Notes: generated by a model not told the origin, from the letters alone. 64,000 nucleotides of DNA from Brevibacterium sp. CCUG 69071 (GCF_021023135.1 NZ_PGFV01000006.1:1-64000), one strand, 5' to 3'; shown: positions 1 through 8,424, numbered from the stretch's first letter. Program-made: numbers and translations.

Positions 1-12
1 TCGCGCGAGGGT

Positions 13-40
13 GCTGGGCCGCCGTCAGGTAGCAGTGGGG
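13..40. repeat. right arm of palindromic repeat family 1
   Basis: These 28 bases match the right arm of the perfect palindromes at 5253-5318 and 6402-6473. The sequence to their left differs, so this is a partial or diverged copy whose other arm is absent or lies outside the window. It sits just upstream of the hyi promoter. Confidence 0.8.
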
Positions 41-57
41 AAATTCTTCTGAGCAGG

Positions 58-87
58 TTGACTCCCGGCCGCGACCCTGCCTATGCT
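58..87 (+). promoter_or_regulatory. sigma-A promoter of the hyi operon
   Basis: TTGACT at 58-63 and TATGCT at 82-87 are separated by 18 nt. Transcription would start near 94, just before the operator at 101-126. Inferred from sequence only. Confidence 0.6.
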
Positions 88-100
88 TGATTTCATCAAA

Positions 101-126
101 CGGAAATGAACTTCCACGATACGAAA
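101..126 (+). promoter_or_regulatory. IclR-type operator upstream of hyi
   Basis: CGGAA (101-105), six bases, TTCCA (112-116), then the overlapping box TTCCACGATACGAAA (112-126). The same layout recurs at 8380-8405, with related sites at 8294-8319 and 14032-14097. It begins 14 bases after the -10 box, so a bound repressor would block initiation or clearance. TGGAA-N-TTCCA is the classic IclR-family half-site pair. Confidence 0.6.
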
Positions 127-168
127 ACAGTGGAAGTCCGTACTCGCAGAGACGCGAAGGAGAACACC

Positions 169-981
169 ATGGCGACATTCGCTTTCACCGATGCCGACAG
201 CTACGTCCTCAACTGCTCAACCCTGCTCACCGAACTGCCCGTCATGGAGCGTGCCCAGGCGGCCAAGGACGCCGGGTTCGGCCAGGTCGAGTTCTGGTGG
301 CCCTTCGACGGCAACCCGCGCCCCACCTCGGCGGAGGTCGATGGGTTCATCGCCTCCCTCGAGTCCGCCGGAGTCGAACTCAAGGGCCTGAACTTCTGGG
401 CCGGGAACATGGCCGGCGGCGATCGCGGCATGGTCTCGATCCCCGGTGCCGAGGCCGACTTCGCCGCGAACGTCGAGATCGTCGTCGAGATCGGGCGCCG
501 CACCGGCTGCCGCGCCTTCAACGCCCTCTACGGCCTGCGGGTCGACGGCGCAGATCCCGAGGAGCAGGACCGGATCGCCGCGGCCAACCTCGAGCTCGCC
601 GCGAACGCGGTTGCCGCAATCGGCGGCACCGTCCTCGTCGAACCCGTCTCCGGGGCCGAGGCCTACCCGCTCAAGCGGGCCGCCGACGCCGCCGAGGTGG
701 TCGACCGGGTGCGGGCCCGCGGGGTCGACAACATCGCCGTGCTCGCCGACTTCTTCCATATGTCGATCAACGGCGACGACGTCGCTGCGGTCATCGAAAC
801 CGATGCGGCGAAGTTCGGCCACATCCAGATCGCTGACGCCGCCGGCCGCGGTGCGCCGGGCACGGGCGAGCTGCCCCTGCAGGATTGGATCAACCGCTCC
901 TACGAGCTCGGCTACACCGGGGCCATCGCCCTCGAATACAAGCAGGACCGCGAGACCGCCTTCGAGTGGCTCGCGAACTGA
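169..981 (+). CDS. hyi: hydroxypyruvate isomerase
   Basis: Hydroxypyruvate isomerase of the xylose-isomerase-like TIM-barrel family, which interconverts hydroxypyruvate and tartronate semialdehyde. The start at 169 is chosen because gaaggag lies just upstream; an in-frame start at 106 would fall inside the operator. The product is 270 aa, close to the family size. Visible family features are the N-terminal VEFWWPF segment, the VEPVSG stretch in the middle and the C-terminal ALEYKQ motif with a metal-binding-type Glu. It is the first gene of hyi-glxR-gcl, the glyoxylate-to-glycerate branch, and is probably controlled by the IclR-type operator at 101-126. Confidence 0.9.
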   Translation: MATFAFTDADSYVLNCSTLLTELPVMERAQAAKDAGFGQVEFWWPFDGNPRPTSAEVDGFIASLESAGVELKGLNFWAGNMAGGDRGMVSIPGAEADFAANVEIVVEIGRRTGCRAFNALYGLRVDGADPEEQDRIAAANLELAANAVAAIGGTVLVEPVSGAEAYPLKRAADAAEVVDRVRARGVDNIAVLADFFHMSINGDDVAAVIETDAAKFGHIQIADAAGRGAPGTGELPLQDWINRSYELGYTGAIALEYKQDRETAFEWLAN

Positions 982-1018
982 GACCCCTCTTTCCAGACAC
1001 AGCAGTGAGGACACGAAC

Positions 1019-1900
1019 ATGAGCAAGACAATCGCATTCATCGGACTCGGAATCATGGGCCTGCCGATGGCCAAGAACCTCGTGAGCGCCGGCTTCGACG
1101 TCCGCGGCTTCAACCGCAGCCCGGAGAAGGCCCAGGCCCTCGCCGAGGCGGGCGGCCAGGCCGCCGGAACCATCGCCGAGGCGGTCGACGGTGCCGAGGT
1201 CATCATCACCATGGTCCCCGATTCGCCCGACGTCGAAGACGTGCTCACCCGTGAGGACGGCATCCTCGCCCACGCTGCGGCGGGAGCCACCTGGATCGAC
1301 TTCTCGACGATCCGCCCCGATGTGGCCAAAGGCCTCGCCGAGCAGGCCAAGGCCAAGGGGCTCAAGGCACTCGATGCCCCGGTCTCCGGCGGCGAACCCG
1401 GAGCCGTCGACGGAGTGCTCTCGATCATGGTCGGCGGAGACCAGGCCGACTTCGACGCCGCTGCCGAGGTCTTCGACGCCGTCGGCAAGACCATCGTCCT
1501 CGTCGGTCCCTCGGGCTCCGGCCAGACCGTCAAGGCCGCGAACCAGCTCATCGTCGCCGGCAACATCGGCCTGCTGGCCGAAGCCGTCGTCTTCCTCGAG
1601 GCCTACGGGGTCGAGACCACCTCGGCACTGCAGGTCCTCGGCGGAGGACTGGCCGGATCGAAGGTCCTCGAGCAGAAGGGGCAGAAGATGCTCGACCGGT
1701 CCTTCGAACCCGGCTTCCGACTGGCCCTGCACCACAAGGACATGGGCATCGTCACCGCCGCCGCCCGCGAGGCCGGCGTCGCGATCCCGCTCGGCTCATC
1801 GGTGGCCCAACTCGTCGCCGCGACCGTCCAGCAGGGCAACGGGGGACTCGACCATTCTGGTCTCTTCACCGTCGTCGAGCAGCTCTCCGGCAAGCAGTAG
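1019..1900 (+). CDS. glxR: 2-hydroxy-3-oxopropionate (tartronate semialdehyde) reductase
   Basis: NAD(P)H-dependent reductase of the beta-hydroxyacid dehydrogenase family that reduces tartronate semialdehyde to D-glycerate. The 293-aa product has the N-terminal Rossmann motif GLGIMG (about residues 9-14), the substrate-binding DAPVSGG motif (about 121-127) and the catalytic-lysine segment KAANQ (about 172-176). The start at 1019 follows a gagga ribosome-binding site, 37 nt after the hyi stop. It lies between hyi and gcl, so the three enzymes of the branch are co-transcribed. The glx-type name is a functional assignment from context; the sequence alone does not exclude a related 3-hydroxyisobutyrate dehydrogenase. 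Confidence 0.9.
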   Translation: MSKTIAFIGLGIMGLPMAKNLVSAGFDVRGFNRSPEKAQALAEAGGQAAGTIAEAVDGAEVIITMVPDSPDVEDVLTREDGILAHAAAGATWIDFSTIRPDVAKGLAEQAKAKGLKALDAPVSGGEPGAVDGVLSIMVGGDQADFDAAAEVFDAVGKTIVLVGPSGSGQTVKAANQLIVAGNIGLLAEAVVFLEAYGVETTSALQVLGGGLAGSKVLEQKGQKMLDRSFEPGFRLALHHKDMGIVTAAAREAGVAIPLGSSVAQLVAATVQQGNGGLDHSGLFTVVEQLSGKQ

Positions 1901-1915
1901 GCCCCACCACGAACC

Positions 1916-1943
1916 GAGCCGGCGACAACGTCGTCGCCGGCTC
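1916..1943 (+). terminator. hairpin between glxR and gcl
   Basis: A perfect 11-bp stem (1916-1926 with 1933-1943) has a 6-nt loop and no U-tract. It may be an attenuator or an mRNA-stability element rather than a full terminator, since gcl follows at once. Confidence 0.4.
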
Positions 1944-1964
1944 ACCAACGCAAAGGACAGAACA

Positions 1965-3761
1965 ATGACACGAATGCGCGCAGTTGACGCGGTGGTGCTC
2001 ATCCTCGAGAAGGAAGGTGCCACGGAGACGTTCGGCCTGCCGGGCGCGGCCATCAACCCGCTGTACTCGGCGATGAAGGCCCACGGCGGCATCCGCCACA
2101 CCCTGGCCCGGCACGTCGAGGGCGCCTCCCACATGGCCGACGGCTTCACCCGGGCGGCCGCCGGGAACATCGGCGTGTGCCTCGGCACCTCGGGACCGGC
2201 CGGCACCGACATGATCACCGGCCTCTACGCCGCGGCCGCGGACTCCCAGCCGATCCTCTGCATCACCGGCCAGGCGCCCGTTGCGGTCCTGGACAAGGAG
2301 GACTTCCAGGCCGTGGACATCGCCTCGATCGCCGCTCCGGTGACGAAGATGGCCAAGACCGTCCTCGAGGCCGGACAGGTGCCCGGGGTCTTCCAGTCCG
2401 CCTTCCAGCTCATGCGCTCGGCCCGCCCCGGTCCGGTGCTCATCGACCTGCCGATCGACGTCCAGCAGACGGAGATCGATTTCGACATCGCCACCTACGA
2501 ACCGCTGCTGCCGTCGAAGCCGGCGGCCACCTCGGCGCAGGCGGAGAAGGTCCTCGACCTCATCGCCGAGGCGAAGCATCCGCTCATCATTGCCGGCGGC
2601 GGAATCCTCAACGCCGATGCCGCCGAGCGGCTCGTCGAGTTCGCCGAGGCGACCTCCATCCCGGTCTCGCCGACGCTCATGGGCTGGGGGACGATCCCGG
2701 ACAACCACCCCCTGCAGGCGGGCATGGTCGGAATCCAGACCCACGTGCGCTACGGCAACGCCTCCTTCCTCGAATCCGACCTGGTCATCGGCATCGGCAA
2801 CCGCTGGGCCAACCGCCACACCGGCGACCTCTCGGTGTATCGGGCGGGGCGGAAGTTCGTCCACATCGACATCGAACCCACCCAGATCGGACGCGTCTTC
2901 TCCCCGGACTACGGCGTCGTCTCCGATGCCGGAGCCGCCCTCGACGCCCTGCTCGCCGCGGCGCGTTCTCGCAGCGGCGGCGCGAGCCTGCCGGACTTCT
3001 CCGAGTGGGCGGGGGAGTGCACGGCGCGCAAGTCGACCGAGCATCGGAAGACGAACTACACGGAGATGCCGATCAAGCCGCAGCGTGTCTATCAGGAGAT
3101 GAACGCCGCCTTCGACGAGGACGTGACCTATGTGTCGACGATCGGGCTGAGCCAGATCGCCGGAGCCCAGATGCTCCACGTCTACAAGCCCCGCCACTGG
3201 ATCAACGCCGGTCAGGCCGGGCCTCTGGGGTGGACGGGACCGGCCGCGCTGGGCGTGGCGAAGGCGAAGCCGAACGAAACCGTCGTGGCCCTGTCCGGAG
3301 ACTACGACTTCCAGTTCATGATCGAAGAGCTCGCCGTCGGTGCCCAGCACAGGATCCCGTACGTCCATGTGGTTGTCAACAACTCCTACCTCGGCCTGAT
3401 CAGGCAGTCGCAGCGCGGCTTCGACATGGACTATCAGGTGTCCCTGGCGTTCGAGAACATCAACTCCACCGGCAGCGCTGCCGGCTACGGAGTCGACCAC
3501 GTCGCCGTGGCGCAGGGACTCGGCTGCAAGGCGCTGCGGGTCGAGGACCCCGAACTCATCGGCGAAGGGCTGCGGGTGGCCAAGGAGCTCATGGACGAAC
3601 ACCAGGTCCCCGTCGTCGTCGAGGTCATCCTCGAACGGGTCACGAACATCTCGATGGGTGCCTCGCTCGATAAGATCAACGAGTTCGACGTGCTCGCCCA
3701 GACCCCGGCCGATGCGCCCACGGCGCTGACGCCGATGAGCGAACTCGTCGCCGCGAAGTAG
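1965..3761 (+). CDS. gcl: glyoxylate carboligase (tartronate-semialdehyde synthase)
   Basis: TPP-dependent enzyme joining two glyoxylate molecules to tartronate semialdehyde and CO2. The 598-aa product has the three domains of the acetohydroxyacid-synthase family; the C-terminal TPP/Mg segment begins at [10 protein letters not shown]. Residue 51 is Val within [12 protein letters not shown], as in E. coli Gcl, where this Val replaces the Glu that activates TPP in most relatives. This supports Gcl rather than acetolactate synthase. The ATG at 1965 follows an aaggac ribosome-binding site. The product feeds glxR just upstream, and a hairpin lies between the two genes. Confidence 0.95.
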   Translation: MTRMRAVDAVVLILEKEGATETFGLPGAAINPLYSAMKAHGGIRHTLARHVEGASHMADGFTRAAAGNIGVCLGTSGPAGTDMITGLYAAAADSQPILCITGQAPVAVLDKEDFQAVDIASIAAPVTKMAKTVLEAGQVPGVFQSAFQLMRSARPGPVLIDLPIDVQQTEIDFDIATYEPLLPSKPAATSAQAEKVLDLIAEAKHPLIIAGGGILNADAAERLVEFAEATSIPVSPTLMGWGTIPDNHPLQAGMVGIQTHVRYGNASFLESDLVIGIGNRWANRHTGDLSVYRAGRKFVHIDIEPTQIGRVFSPDYGVVSDAGAALDALLAAARSRSGGASLPDFSEWAGECTARKSTEHRKTNYTEMPIKPQRVYQEMNAAFDEDVTYVSTIGLSQIAGAQMLHVYKPRHWINAGQAGPLGWTGPAALGVAKAKPNETVVALSGDYDFQFMIEELAVGAQHRIPYVHVVVNNSYLGLIRQSQRGFDMDYQVSLAFENINSTGSAAGYGVDHVAVAQGLGCKALRVEDPELIGEGLRVAKELMDEHQVPVVVEVILERVTNISMGASLDKINEFDVLAQTPADAPTALTPMSELVAAK

Positions 3762-3793
3762 AGACCGCGTCGGCCGACACACGGCGCACATAT

Positions 3794-3803
3794 TGGTATA
3801 CCA
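3794..3803. promoter_or_regulatory. short palindrome upstream of allB
   Basis: TGGTATACCA is a perfect 10-bp palindrome in the gcl-allB gap. It resembles GntR/FadR-type operators, so allB may have its own control in addition to read-through from gcl. Weak evidence. Confidence 0.3.
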
Positions 3804-3804
3804 T

Positions 3805-3839
3805 GGCCCCGGGGGAGTCGCACAGGCTCCCTCGGGGCC
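3805..3839 (+). terminator. hairpin between gcl and allB
   Basis: 13-base arms (3805-3817 and 3827-3839), paired except for one non-Watson-Crick position, close over a 9-nt loop with no U-tract. It may end or attenuate the gcl transcript ahead of allB. Confidence 0.45.
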
Positions 3840-3880
3840 GTTCCATCCGACCACGGCGGTCGGATCAACGAGGAGGATGC

Positions 3881-5236
3881 ATGAGCAATGACGACAGCTT
3901 CGACCTGATCATCCGCGCCCGGCGGGCCGCCCTGCCCGCAGGCGTGAGCGCGGCCGAAATCGGCGTCCGCGACGGCGCGATCGCCCAGATCGCCACCGGT
4001 GAAGACCGACTGAGCGGGACCGCCTCGGCGAGTGCCGAGGTCATCGAGATCGACGAGTCGCAGGTGCTGCTGCCCGGACTCGTCGATTCCCATGTCCACG
4101 TCAACGATCCCGGCCGCAGCGAATGGGAGGGCTTCGCCAGCGCCACCCGCGCCGCAGCCGCCGGCGGAGTGACGACGATCGTCGACATGCCCCTGAACTC
4201 CCTGCCGCCGACCGTCAACGTCGATTCGCTGCAGATCAAGCGCGAGGTCGCCGGTCCCAAGGCCTTCGTCGACGTCGGCTTCTGGGGTGGGGCGATCCCG
4301 GGCAACACCGCCGACCTGCGCCCGCTCTTCGACGCCGGAGTCTACGGCTTCAAATGCTTCCTCGAGGACTCGGGCGTCGAGGAGTTCCCACCGCTCGAGC
4401 CCGCCGAGATGAAGGCCGACATGGGCGAGATCGCCTCCTTCGACGGGATGCTCATCGTCCACGCCGAAGACCACGAGGTGATGGCCGAGGCGCCGTCGTT
4501 CTCGGGCCCCAAATTCAGCGACTTCCTTGCCTCACGGCCCCGCGAGGCCGAGAACGTGGCGATCGCCCGCGTCATCGACGCCGCCCGGGAGACCGGAGCC
4601 AGGGCGCACATCCTCCACCTCTCCTCGGCCGATGCGCTGCCGCAGATCGCCACTGCCAAGGCCGAAGGCGTCAGGCTCACCGTGGAGACCTGCCCGCACT
4701 ACCTCGTCTTCACCGCCGAGGAGATCCCCGACGGGGCGACGACGCACAAGTGCTGCCCGCCGATCCGCGAGGAGTCGAATCGGGAGGCGCTGTGGCAGGG
4801 GCTCATCGACGGCACGATCGACTGCATCGTCTCCGACCATTCGCCCTCGACCGCCGAGCTCAAACTGCTCGACACCGGTGACTTCGGGGCTGCGTGGGGC
4901 GGGATCTCGTCCCTGCAGCTGGGGCTCTCGCTCGTGTGGACCGAGGCCGCGAAGCGCGGGGTCGACCTCGCCGAGGTGGTCCGCTGGATGTCCGCGGCAC
5001 CGGCCGCCGTGGCCCGAGTGGAGGGCAAAGGCACGATCGCCGTGGGCAACGACGCCGATTTCGCCGTGTTCTCCCCGGACGAGGAGTGGACGGTCGCGGC
5101 CACCGAGCTCTACCACCGCAACCAGGTCAGCGCCTACGACACCCGGACCGTGCGCGGACGAGTGACGTCGACCCTGCTGCGCGGCGCCCCCGTCGACTTC
5201 GACCAGCCGCAGGGCCGTCTCCTGACCGCCCGCTGA
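3881..5236 (+). CDS. allB: allantoinase
   Basis: Cyclic amidohydrolase (dihydroorotase/hydantoinase superfamily) opening the allantoin ring to allantoate. Metal-ligand motifs are visible in order: DSHVHVNDPG (HxH), the carboxylated-lysine segment GFKCFLED, HAEDHE, the histidine in HILHLSS, and the Asp in SDHSPS. The last two motifs are typical of allantoinases. The product is 451 aa, the usual length. The start at 3881 is chosen because aggagg (3871-3876) lies just upstream; the longer in-frame start at 3803 falls in the hairpin. It is the last gene of the hyi-glxR-gcl-allB group and links purine degradation to glyoxylate use. Confidence 0.93.
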   Translation: MSNDDSFDLIIRARRAALPAGVSAAEIGVRDGAIAQIATGEDRLSGTASASAEVIEIDESQVLLPGLVDSHVHVNDPGRSEWEGFASATRAAAAGGVTTIVDMPLNSLPPTVNVDSLQIKREVAGPKAFVDVGFWGGAIPGNTADLRPLFDAGVYGFKCFLEDSGVEEFPPLEPAEMKADMGEIASFDGMLIVHAEDHEVMAEAPSFSGPKFSDFLASRPREAENVAIARVIDAARETGARAHILHLSSADALPQIATAKAEGVRLTVETCPHYLVFTAEEIPDGATTHKCCPPIREESNREALWQGLIDGTIDCIVSDHSPSTAELKLLDTGDFGAAWGGISSLQLGLSLVWTEAAKRGVDLAEVVRWMSAAPAAVARVEGKGTIAVGNDADFAVFSPDEEWTVAATELYHRNQVSAYDTRTVRGRVTSTLLRGAPVDFDQPQGRLLTAR

Positions 5237-5252
5237 CCCTTAAAAGTCCTCT

Positions 5253-5318
5253 CACTGCTACCTGACGGCGGCCCAGCAACGTGGCGCCACGTTGCTGGGC
5301 CGCCGTCAGGTAGCAGTG
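5253..5318. repeat. 66-bp perfect palindrome, repeat family 1
   Basis: Two 33-base arms meet at GGCGCC with no loop and no mismatch. The next copy at 6402-6473 contains the identical 66 bp extended by three bases each side, and one arm recurs at 13-40. The two full copies exactly bracket the gene at 5392-6396. Confidence 0.9.
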
Positions 5319-5391
5319 GGGGAGTTTGTGCTCAGGGTTATCCACAGTCTCATGTAGTATATTGCGATTTGTTGCCAGATGATGCAATTTA

Positions 5392-6396
5392 GTGTCTATG
5401 CATCTGTTTCTGTCGACCGGCAAACTTCACCGGCTGGGTTTCACCAAAGATGAAATCCGGCGAGCTCAGCGGTGCTGTCTCTCGCGCATCGCCCGTGGGC
5501 GTTATGTGGCCACCTCCGTCTGCGATGATCCGCGTCATCGGGCGATCTGGAGCGCGCTGTCAGAAGAAGAATTCGAGGCCCTGGCATCGCGAGGAAACAT
5601 GCGCGACGAGATGGACCGGCTGAGATTGCTGATCCGGGCGCGGGCGGAGAAGGTGAATGCCGCATCGAGGCGGAACCGCGTGACAAAGGGCAGAGAGGTG
5701 TTCTCGCACATCTCGGCAGCGCTGATCCACGGGCTGGATCCGGCGTATTCCGCCACCGCACGCGTCGAGGCGCTGCGACCGAACGTCAGTCGGAAGTACA
5801 GGTATCTCCACGTTCGCAACAGAGAGCTTCCGAGAGACCAGACCACCGTGATCGGCATGTATTCTGCGACCACTCTCGAGAGGACGCTGGTCGACGTGGC
5901 CAGAGACTACGAGTTGGCCCTCTCCGTGGCACTCATCGATCAGGCGATCCGGGACGGACTCACATCGAGAAGTCATATTGCCGATCAACTTGATCGCTAT
6001 CCGGCGGTACGCGGCGACGGTGCGGTACGTCAAGCGCTCGCCTTGTCCGACGGTCGGCGGGAGTCGGCCCCCGAGTCGATCGCAGCGGTTCGCTTCTTCG
6101 AACATGGAATCGAGGGATTCGAGCCTCAGGTGGAGTTCTTCGATGAGAGCGGTCGGATCTTCGCACGCGTGGACTTCTGCAATGTCGATGCCAAGGTGAT
6201 CGTCGAGGTGGATGGGATCGAAAAGTACTTCATGGACGATGACGCCCGTGGGAAGCTTGCGAAGGAGAAGGCTCGGGAGTCGGCTCTGGAGTCACGGGGA
6301 TACCGAGTCATCCGGCTGACATTCGGCCAATTGTTCCAGTCCGCGCCATTCGACCATATCCTCAACACGGTCGCGGCCCGGCTCCGACAGCGCTGA
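5392..6396 (+). CDS. AbiEi-like / DUF559-type nuclease-like protein
   Basis: A 334-aa protein of uncertain function. The N-terminal ~60 residues (LGFTKDEIRRAQ...RIARGRYV) look like the winged-helix AbiEi antitoxin-type domain. The C-terminal ~100 residues resemble the DUF559/Vsr-like PD-(D/E)XK fold: RVDF, then KVIVEVDG with a following K, then GYRVIRLTF. Catalytic activity is inferred. Starts are GTG 5392 or ATG 5398, with no convincing ribosome-binding site. No AbiEii-type nucleotidyltransferase partner is next to it. The gene is visibly less G+C-rich than allB or bcp and is framed by two copies of one palindrome, which suggests it arrived as a unit. Confidence 0.65.
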   Translation: MSMHLFLSTGKLHRLGFTKDEIRRAQRCCLSRIARGRYVATSVCDDPRHRAIWSALSEEEFEALASRGNMRDEMDRLRLLIRARAEKVNAASRRNRVTKGREVFSHISAALIHGLDPAYSATARVEALRPNVSRKYRYLHVRNRELPRDQTTVIGMYSATTLERTLVDVARDYELALSVALIDQAIRDGLTSRSHIADQLDRYPAVRGDGAVRQALALSDGRRESAPESIAAVRFFEHGIEGFEPQVEFFDESGRIFARVDFCNVDAKVIVEVDGIEKYFMDDDARGKLAKEKARESALESRGYRVIRLTFGQLFQSAPFDHILNTVAARLRQR

Positions 6397-6401
6397 GACC
6401 T

Positions 6402-6473
6402 CCCCACTGCTACCTGACGGCGGCCCAGCAACGTGGCGCCACGTTGCTGGGCCGCCGTCAGGTAGCAGTGGGG
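6402..6473. repeat. 72-bp perfect palindrome, repeat family 1
   Basis: Perfect inverted repeat centred on GGCGCC (6435-6440). Its inner 66 bp equal the copy at 5253-5318. It begins 6 nt after the stop of the DUF559-like gene and ends 10 nt before the bcp stop, so it could also act as a bidirectional terminator. Confidence 0.9.
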
Positions 6474-6482
6474 TGGGTGGGG

Positions 6483-6950
6483 TCAGGCGCCGAGGCTCTT
6501 GCGCAGGCGGGCGACGTGGCCTTCGGCGTCGACGTTGTATTCGGCGGAAGTGAGCACTCCCTCCTCGTCGATGACGAAGGTCGAACGCAGAGTGCCCTCG
6601 AAGGTCCGGTCGCCGATGGTCTTCTCGCCGAAGCTGCCGTAGGCCTTCGCGAGTTCTGCGCCGGGATCCGAGAGCAGAGGGAAGGTCAGCGACTCGTCGG
6701 CCGCGAAGGCCTTGAGCGCCTCGGCGTCATCGGGGGAGACCCCGAGGACCTGGAACCCGGCCGCGGCCAGCGAGGACAGATTGTCCCGGAAGTCGCACGC
6801 TTCGGTCGTGCATCCGGGTGTGGCCGCCTTCGGGTAGAAGTAGAGGATCACCTTCTGCCCGGCGAAGTCCGCCTTCGAATAGGTCGTGCCGTTCGCATCG
6901 GCGAGGGAGAAGTCCGGTGCCTGATCTCCTGCGCTCAGCTGTGTCGTCAT
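6483..6950 (-). CDS. bcp: thiol peroxidase / peroxiredoxin Q (Bcp family)
   Basis: Cytoplasmic thioredoxin-dependent peroxiredoxin reducing hydroperoxides. The 155-aa product is full length for the AhpC/TSA Bcp group. The peroxidatic Cys is C47 in TPGCTTEAC and the resolving Cys is C52, the C-x4-C spacing typical of Bcp. An N-terminal APDFSL and the FYPKAATPGC core are conserved. It lies 37 nt downstream of the glycerate kinase on the same strand and may share its transcript. It converges on the palindrome-flanked gene. A link to purine catabolism through hydrogen peroxide made by uricase is plausible but inferred. Confidence 0.93.
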   Translation of the reverse strand: MTTQLSAGDQAPDFSLADANGTTYSKADFAGQKVILYFYPKAATPGCTTEACDFRDNLSSLAAAGFQVLGVSPDDAEALKAFAADESLTFPLLSDPGAELAKAYGSFGEKTIGDRTFEGTLRSTFVIDEEGVLTSAEYNVDAEGHVARLRKSLGA

Positions 6951-6987
6951 GCTGTTTCCTTCCGTCGGTGTTCGTTCCTATTGGTGG

Positions 6988-8208
6988 TCAGTTGCGGCTC
7001 GCGCCCACGCCCGTGCCTGCGCCCACGCCCGTGCCTGCGCCCACGCCCGTGCCCGCCGCGAGGAGCGCGCAGGCCTGGGCGGCCGTGGATTCGATGAGCT
7101 CGCCGGCTCGCTCGGAGAGCTCGCTCAGGTCGGCCGGCCCGTCGGCGATGGACAGGGCCGCGGTGATCCCGGCGGCCCGGCATTCGGCGGGACCCAGCCC
7201 CACGCGTCCGGCGATGACGATGATCGAGGCCCGGGCGGGAGCATGGTCCCGCACGGCAGCGACGACCTTCCCGCCCAGGGACTGCGAGTCGAGGGACCCC
7301 TCCCCAGTGAGCACGATGTCGGCCGATTCGAGGGCCTCGGACAGGCCGACCGCCTCGGCGACCATCGTCGATCCGGGCACCACCTCGGCGCCGAGCAGCG
7401 TCGTCAGGGCCAGGGGGATGCCTCCCGCCGCCCCGAATCCGGGGGTCGCTGCCAGCGATTCCGCCAGCTCCCGGGAGCCCGCGAGCACCTCGGCGAGGTG
7501 GCCCAACCCGGTGTCGAGGGTCTCCACATCGGCGGGGTCGGCCCCCTTCTGCGGGCCGAAGACCGCGGCGGCACCGCGCGGGCCGGTGAGCGGATTGTCG
7601 ACGTCGACGGCGATGCGCCACCGGACCTGCCGGGCGCGCGGATCGAGACCGGAGTCATCGACCGCGGCCAGTGCCGCCAGCCCGCCGCCGCCGGGCGCGA
7701 TGGGTTCGCCGTTCGCGTCGGTGAAGCGCGCGCCGAGGGCCGAGACGATGCCGGTTCCGCCGTCGGTGCTCGCCGAGCCGCCGATGCACAGGAGGATCTC
7801 CTCGACGCCGAGGTCGAGGACGGCGCGGGCGATGAGTCCGACCCCGTAGGTGTCGGCGCGCAGGGGCTCAAGGGCGACATCGGAGACCTGTGGCAGCCCG
7901 TTGGCCTGGGCGGCCTCGATGACCGCGGTCCGCCCGTCGGCGGAGACCCCGAAGCTCGCCGAGGCGGTTCTGCCCAGGGCGTCGACAACCTCGACGGTGC
8001 GCGGCGGCGTTGCCCACACGGCGAGCAGGGCGTCGAGGGTGCCCTCCCCGCCGTCGGCGAAGGGCAGTTCGGTGACTGTCGCGGCCGGGAAGACCTGGCG
8101 GGCACCGCGGGCCAGAGCCGCGGCGGCCGCAGGTGCGGAGGCCGAGCCCTTGAAGGAATCGGGCGCGCAGACGATGGTCGGGGTCTGTGTCGAAGCGTCG
8201 ATGCTCAT
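6988..8208 (-). CDS. glxK: glycerate kinase (GarK/GlxK family)
   Basis: Phosphorylates D-glycerate, completing the glyoxylate-to-glycerate route of hyi-glxR-gcl. The 406-aa product starts with CAPDSFKGS, a hallmark of the type-1 glycerate kinase family, and contains GGSASTDGG and GAAGGIP glycine-rich motifs. Start 8208 is used because the 27 extra codons upstream to 8289 are Gly/Arg/Pro-rich and not family-like. The last ~20 residues are a GTGVGA repeat encoded by three 18-bp units (7001-7054), absent from the family core. The gene is transcribed away from uraD; the promoter at 8291-8320 carries the IclR-type operator. Confidence 0.9.
   Translation of the reverse strand: MSIDASTQTPTIVCAPDSFKGSASAPAAAAALARGARQVFPAATVTELPFADGGEGTLDALLAVWATPPRTVEVVDALGRTASASFGVSADGRTAVIEAAQANGLPQVSDVALEPLRADTYGVGLIARAVLDLGVEEILLCIGGSASTDGGTGIVSALGARFTDANGEPIAPGGGGLAALAAVDDSGLDPRARQVRWRIAVDVDNPLTGPRGAAAVFGPQKGADPADVETLDTGLGHLAEVLAGSRELAESLAATPGFGAAGGIPLALTTLLGAEVVPGSTMVAEAVGLSEALESADIVLTGEGSLDSQSLGGKVVAAVRDHAPARASIIVIAGRVGLGPAECRAAGITAALSIADGPADLSELSERAGELIESTAAQACALLAAGTGVGAGTGVGAGTGVGASRN
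7001..7054 (-). repeat. three 18-bp tandem units in the glxK 3' end
   Basis: Three near-identical 18-bp units (gcgcccacgcccgtgcct type) encode the repeating GTGVGA tail of glycerate kinase. In-frame units allow copy-number change without frameshift. Confidence 0.85.
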
Positions 8209-8290
8209 GGCCTCATTCAACCTCATTGTCGTGATCGCGGTGGCCGGGTGCCCACGGGGCGGACGGCCGCCGGCGGCTCCGTCCCCCATC

Positions 8291-8320
8291 AGTATCCATG
8301 ATGCGGAAGAATGTTTCCAA
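8291..8320 (-). promoter_or_regulatory. glxK promoter with overlapping IclR-type operator
   Basis: On the minus strand TTGGAA (8320-8315) and GATACT (8296-8291) are 18 nt apart. The operator occupies the same bases: ATCCATGATGCGGAA (8294-8308) and CGGAA-N6-TTCCA (8304-8319). Binding would exclude RNA polymerase. Confidence 0.5.
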
Positions 8321-8337
8321 TTGGCGACCCCTGCAAC

Positions 8338-8366
8338 TTGACATCCGCGCGGCCGGACAGCAGACT
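8338..8366 (+). promoter_or_regulatory. sigma-A promoter of uraD-hiuH
   Basis: A consensus TTGACA (8338-8343) and CAGACT (8361-8366) are separated by 17 nt. The operator at 8380 begins 14 bases after the end of the -10 box, the same distance as at the hyi promoter. Confidence 0.55.
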
Positions 8367-8379
8367 CGGATCAATCGAA

Positions 8380-8405
8380 CGGAAATGGTATTCCGAAATG
8401 CGAAA
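8380..8405 (+). promoter_or_regulatory. IclR-type operator upstream of uraD
   Basis: CGGAA-N6-TTCCG (8380-8395) overlaps TTCCGAAATGCGAAA (8391-8405), the same compound layout as 101-126. It covers a possible ATG at 8398, which is one reason to prefer the GTG at 8425 as the uraD start. Confidence 0.6.
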
Positions 8406-8424
8406 GCCCATCGAGGAGGTCACC

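Noticed and set aside
446..1018. long in-frame extension upstream of glxR
   Set aside because: It covers hyi in another frame. The glxR family N-terminus begins at 1019 behind a ribosome-binding site.
1965..3761. missing catalytic Glu in Gcl
   Set aside because: Val at position 51 is the normal state in glyoxylate carboligase, so it is not a defect.
5392..6396. complete AbiE toxin-antitoxin system
   Set aside because: Only the AbiEi-like part is present. No AbiEii nucleotidyltransferase gene is adjacent.
7001..7054. possible CRISPR-like repeat
   Set aside because: Contiguous 18-mers encode the in-frame tail of glycerate kinase.
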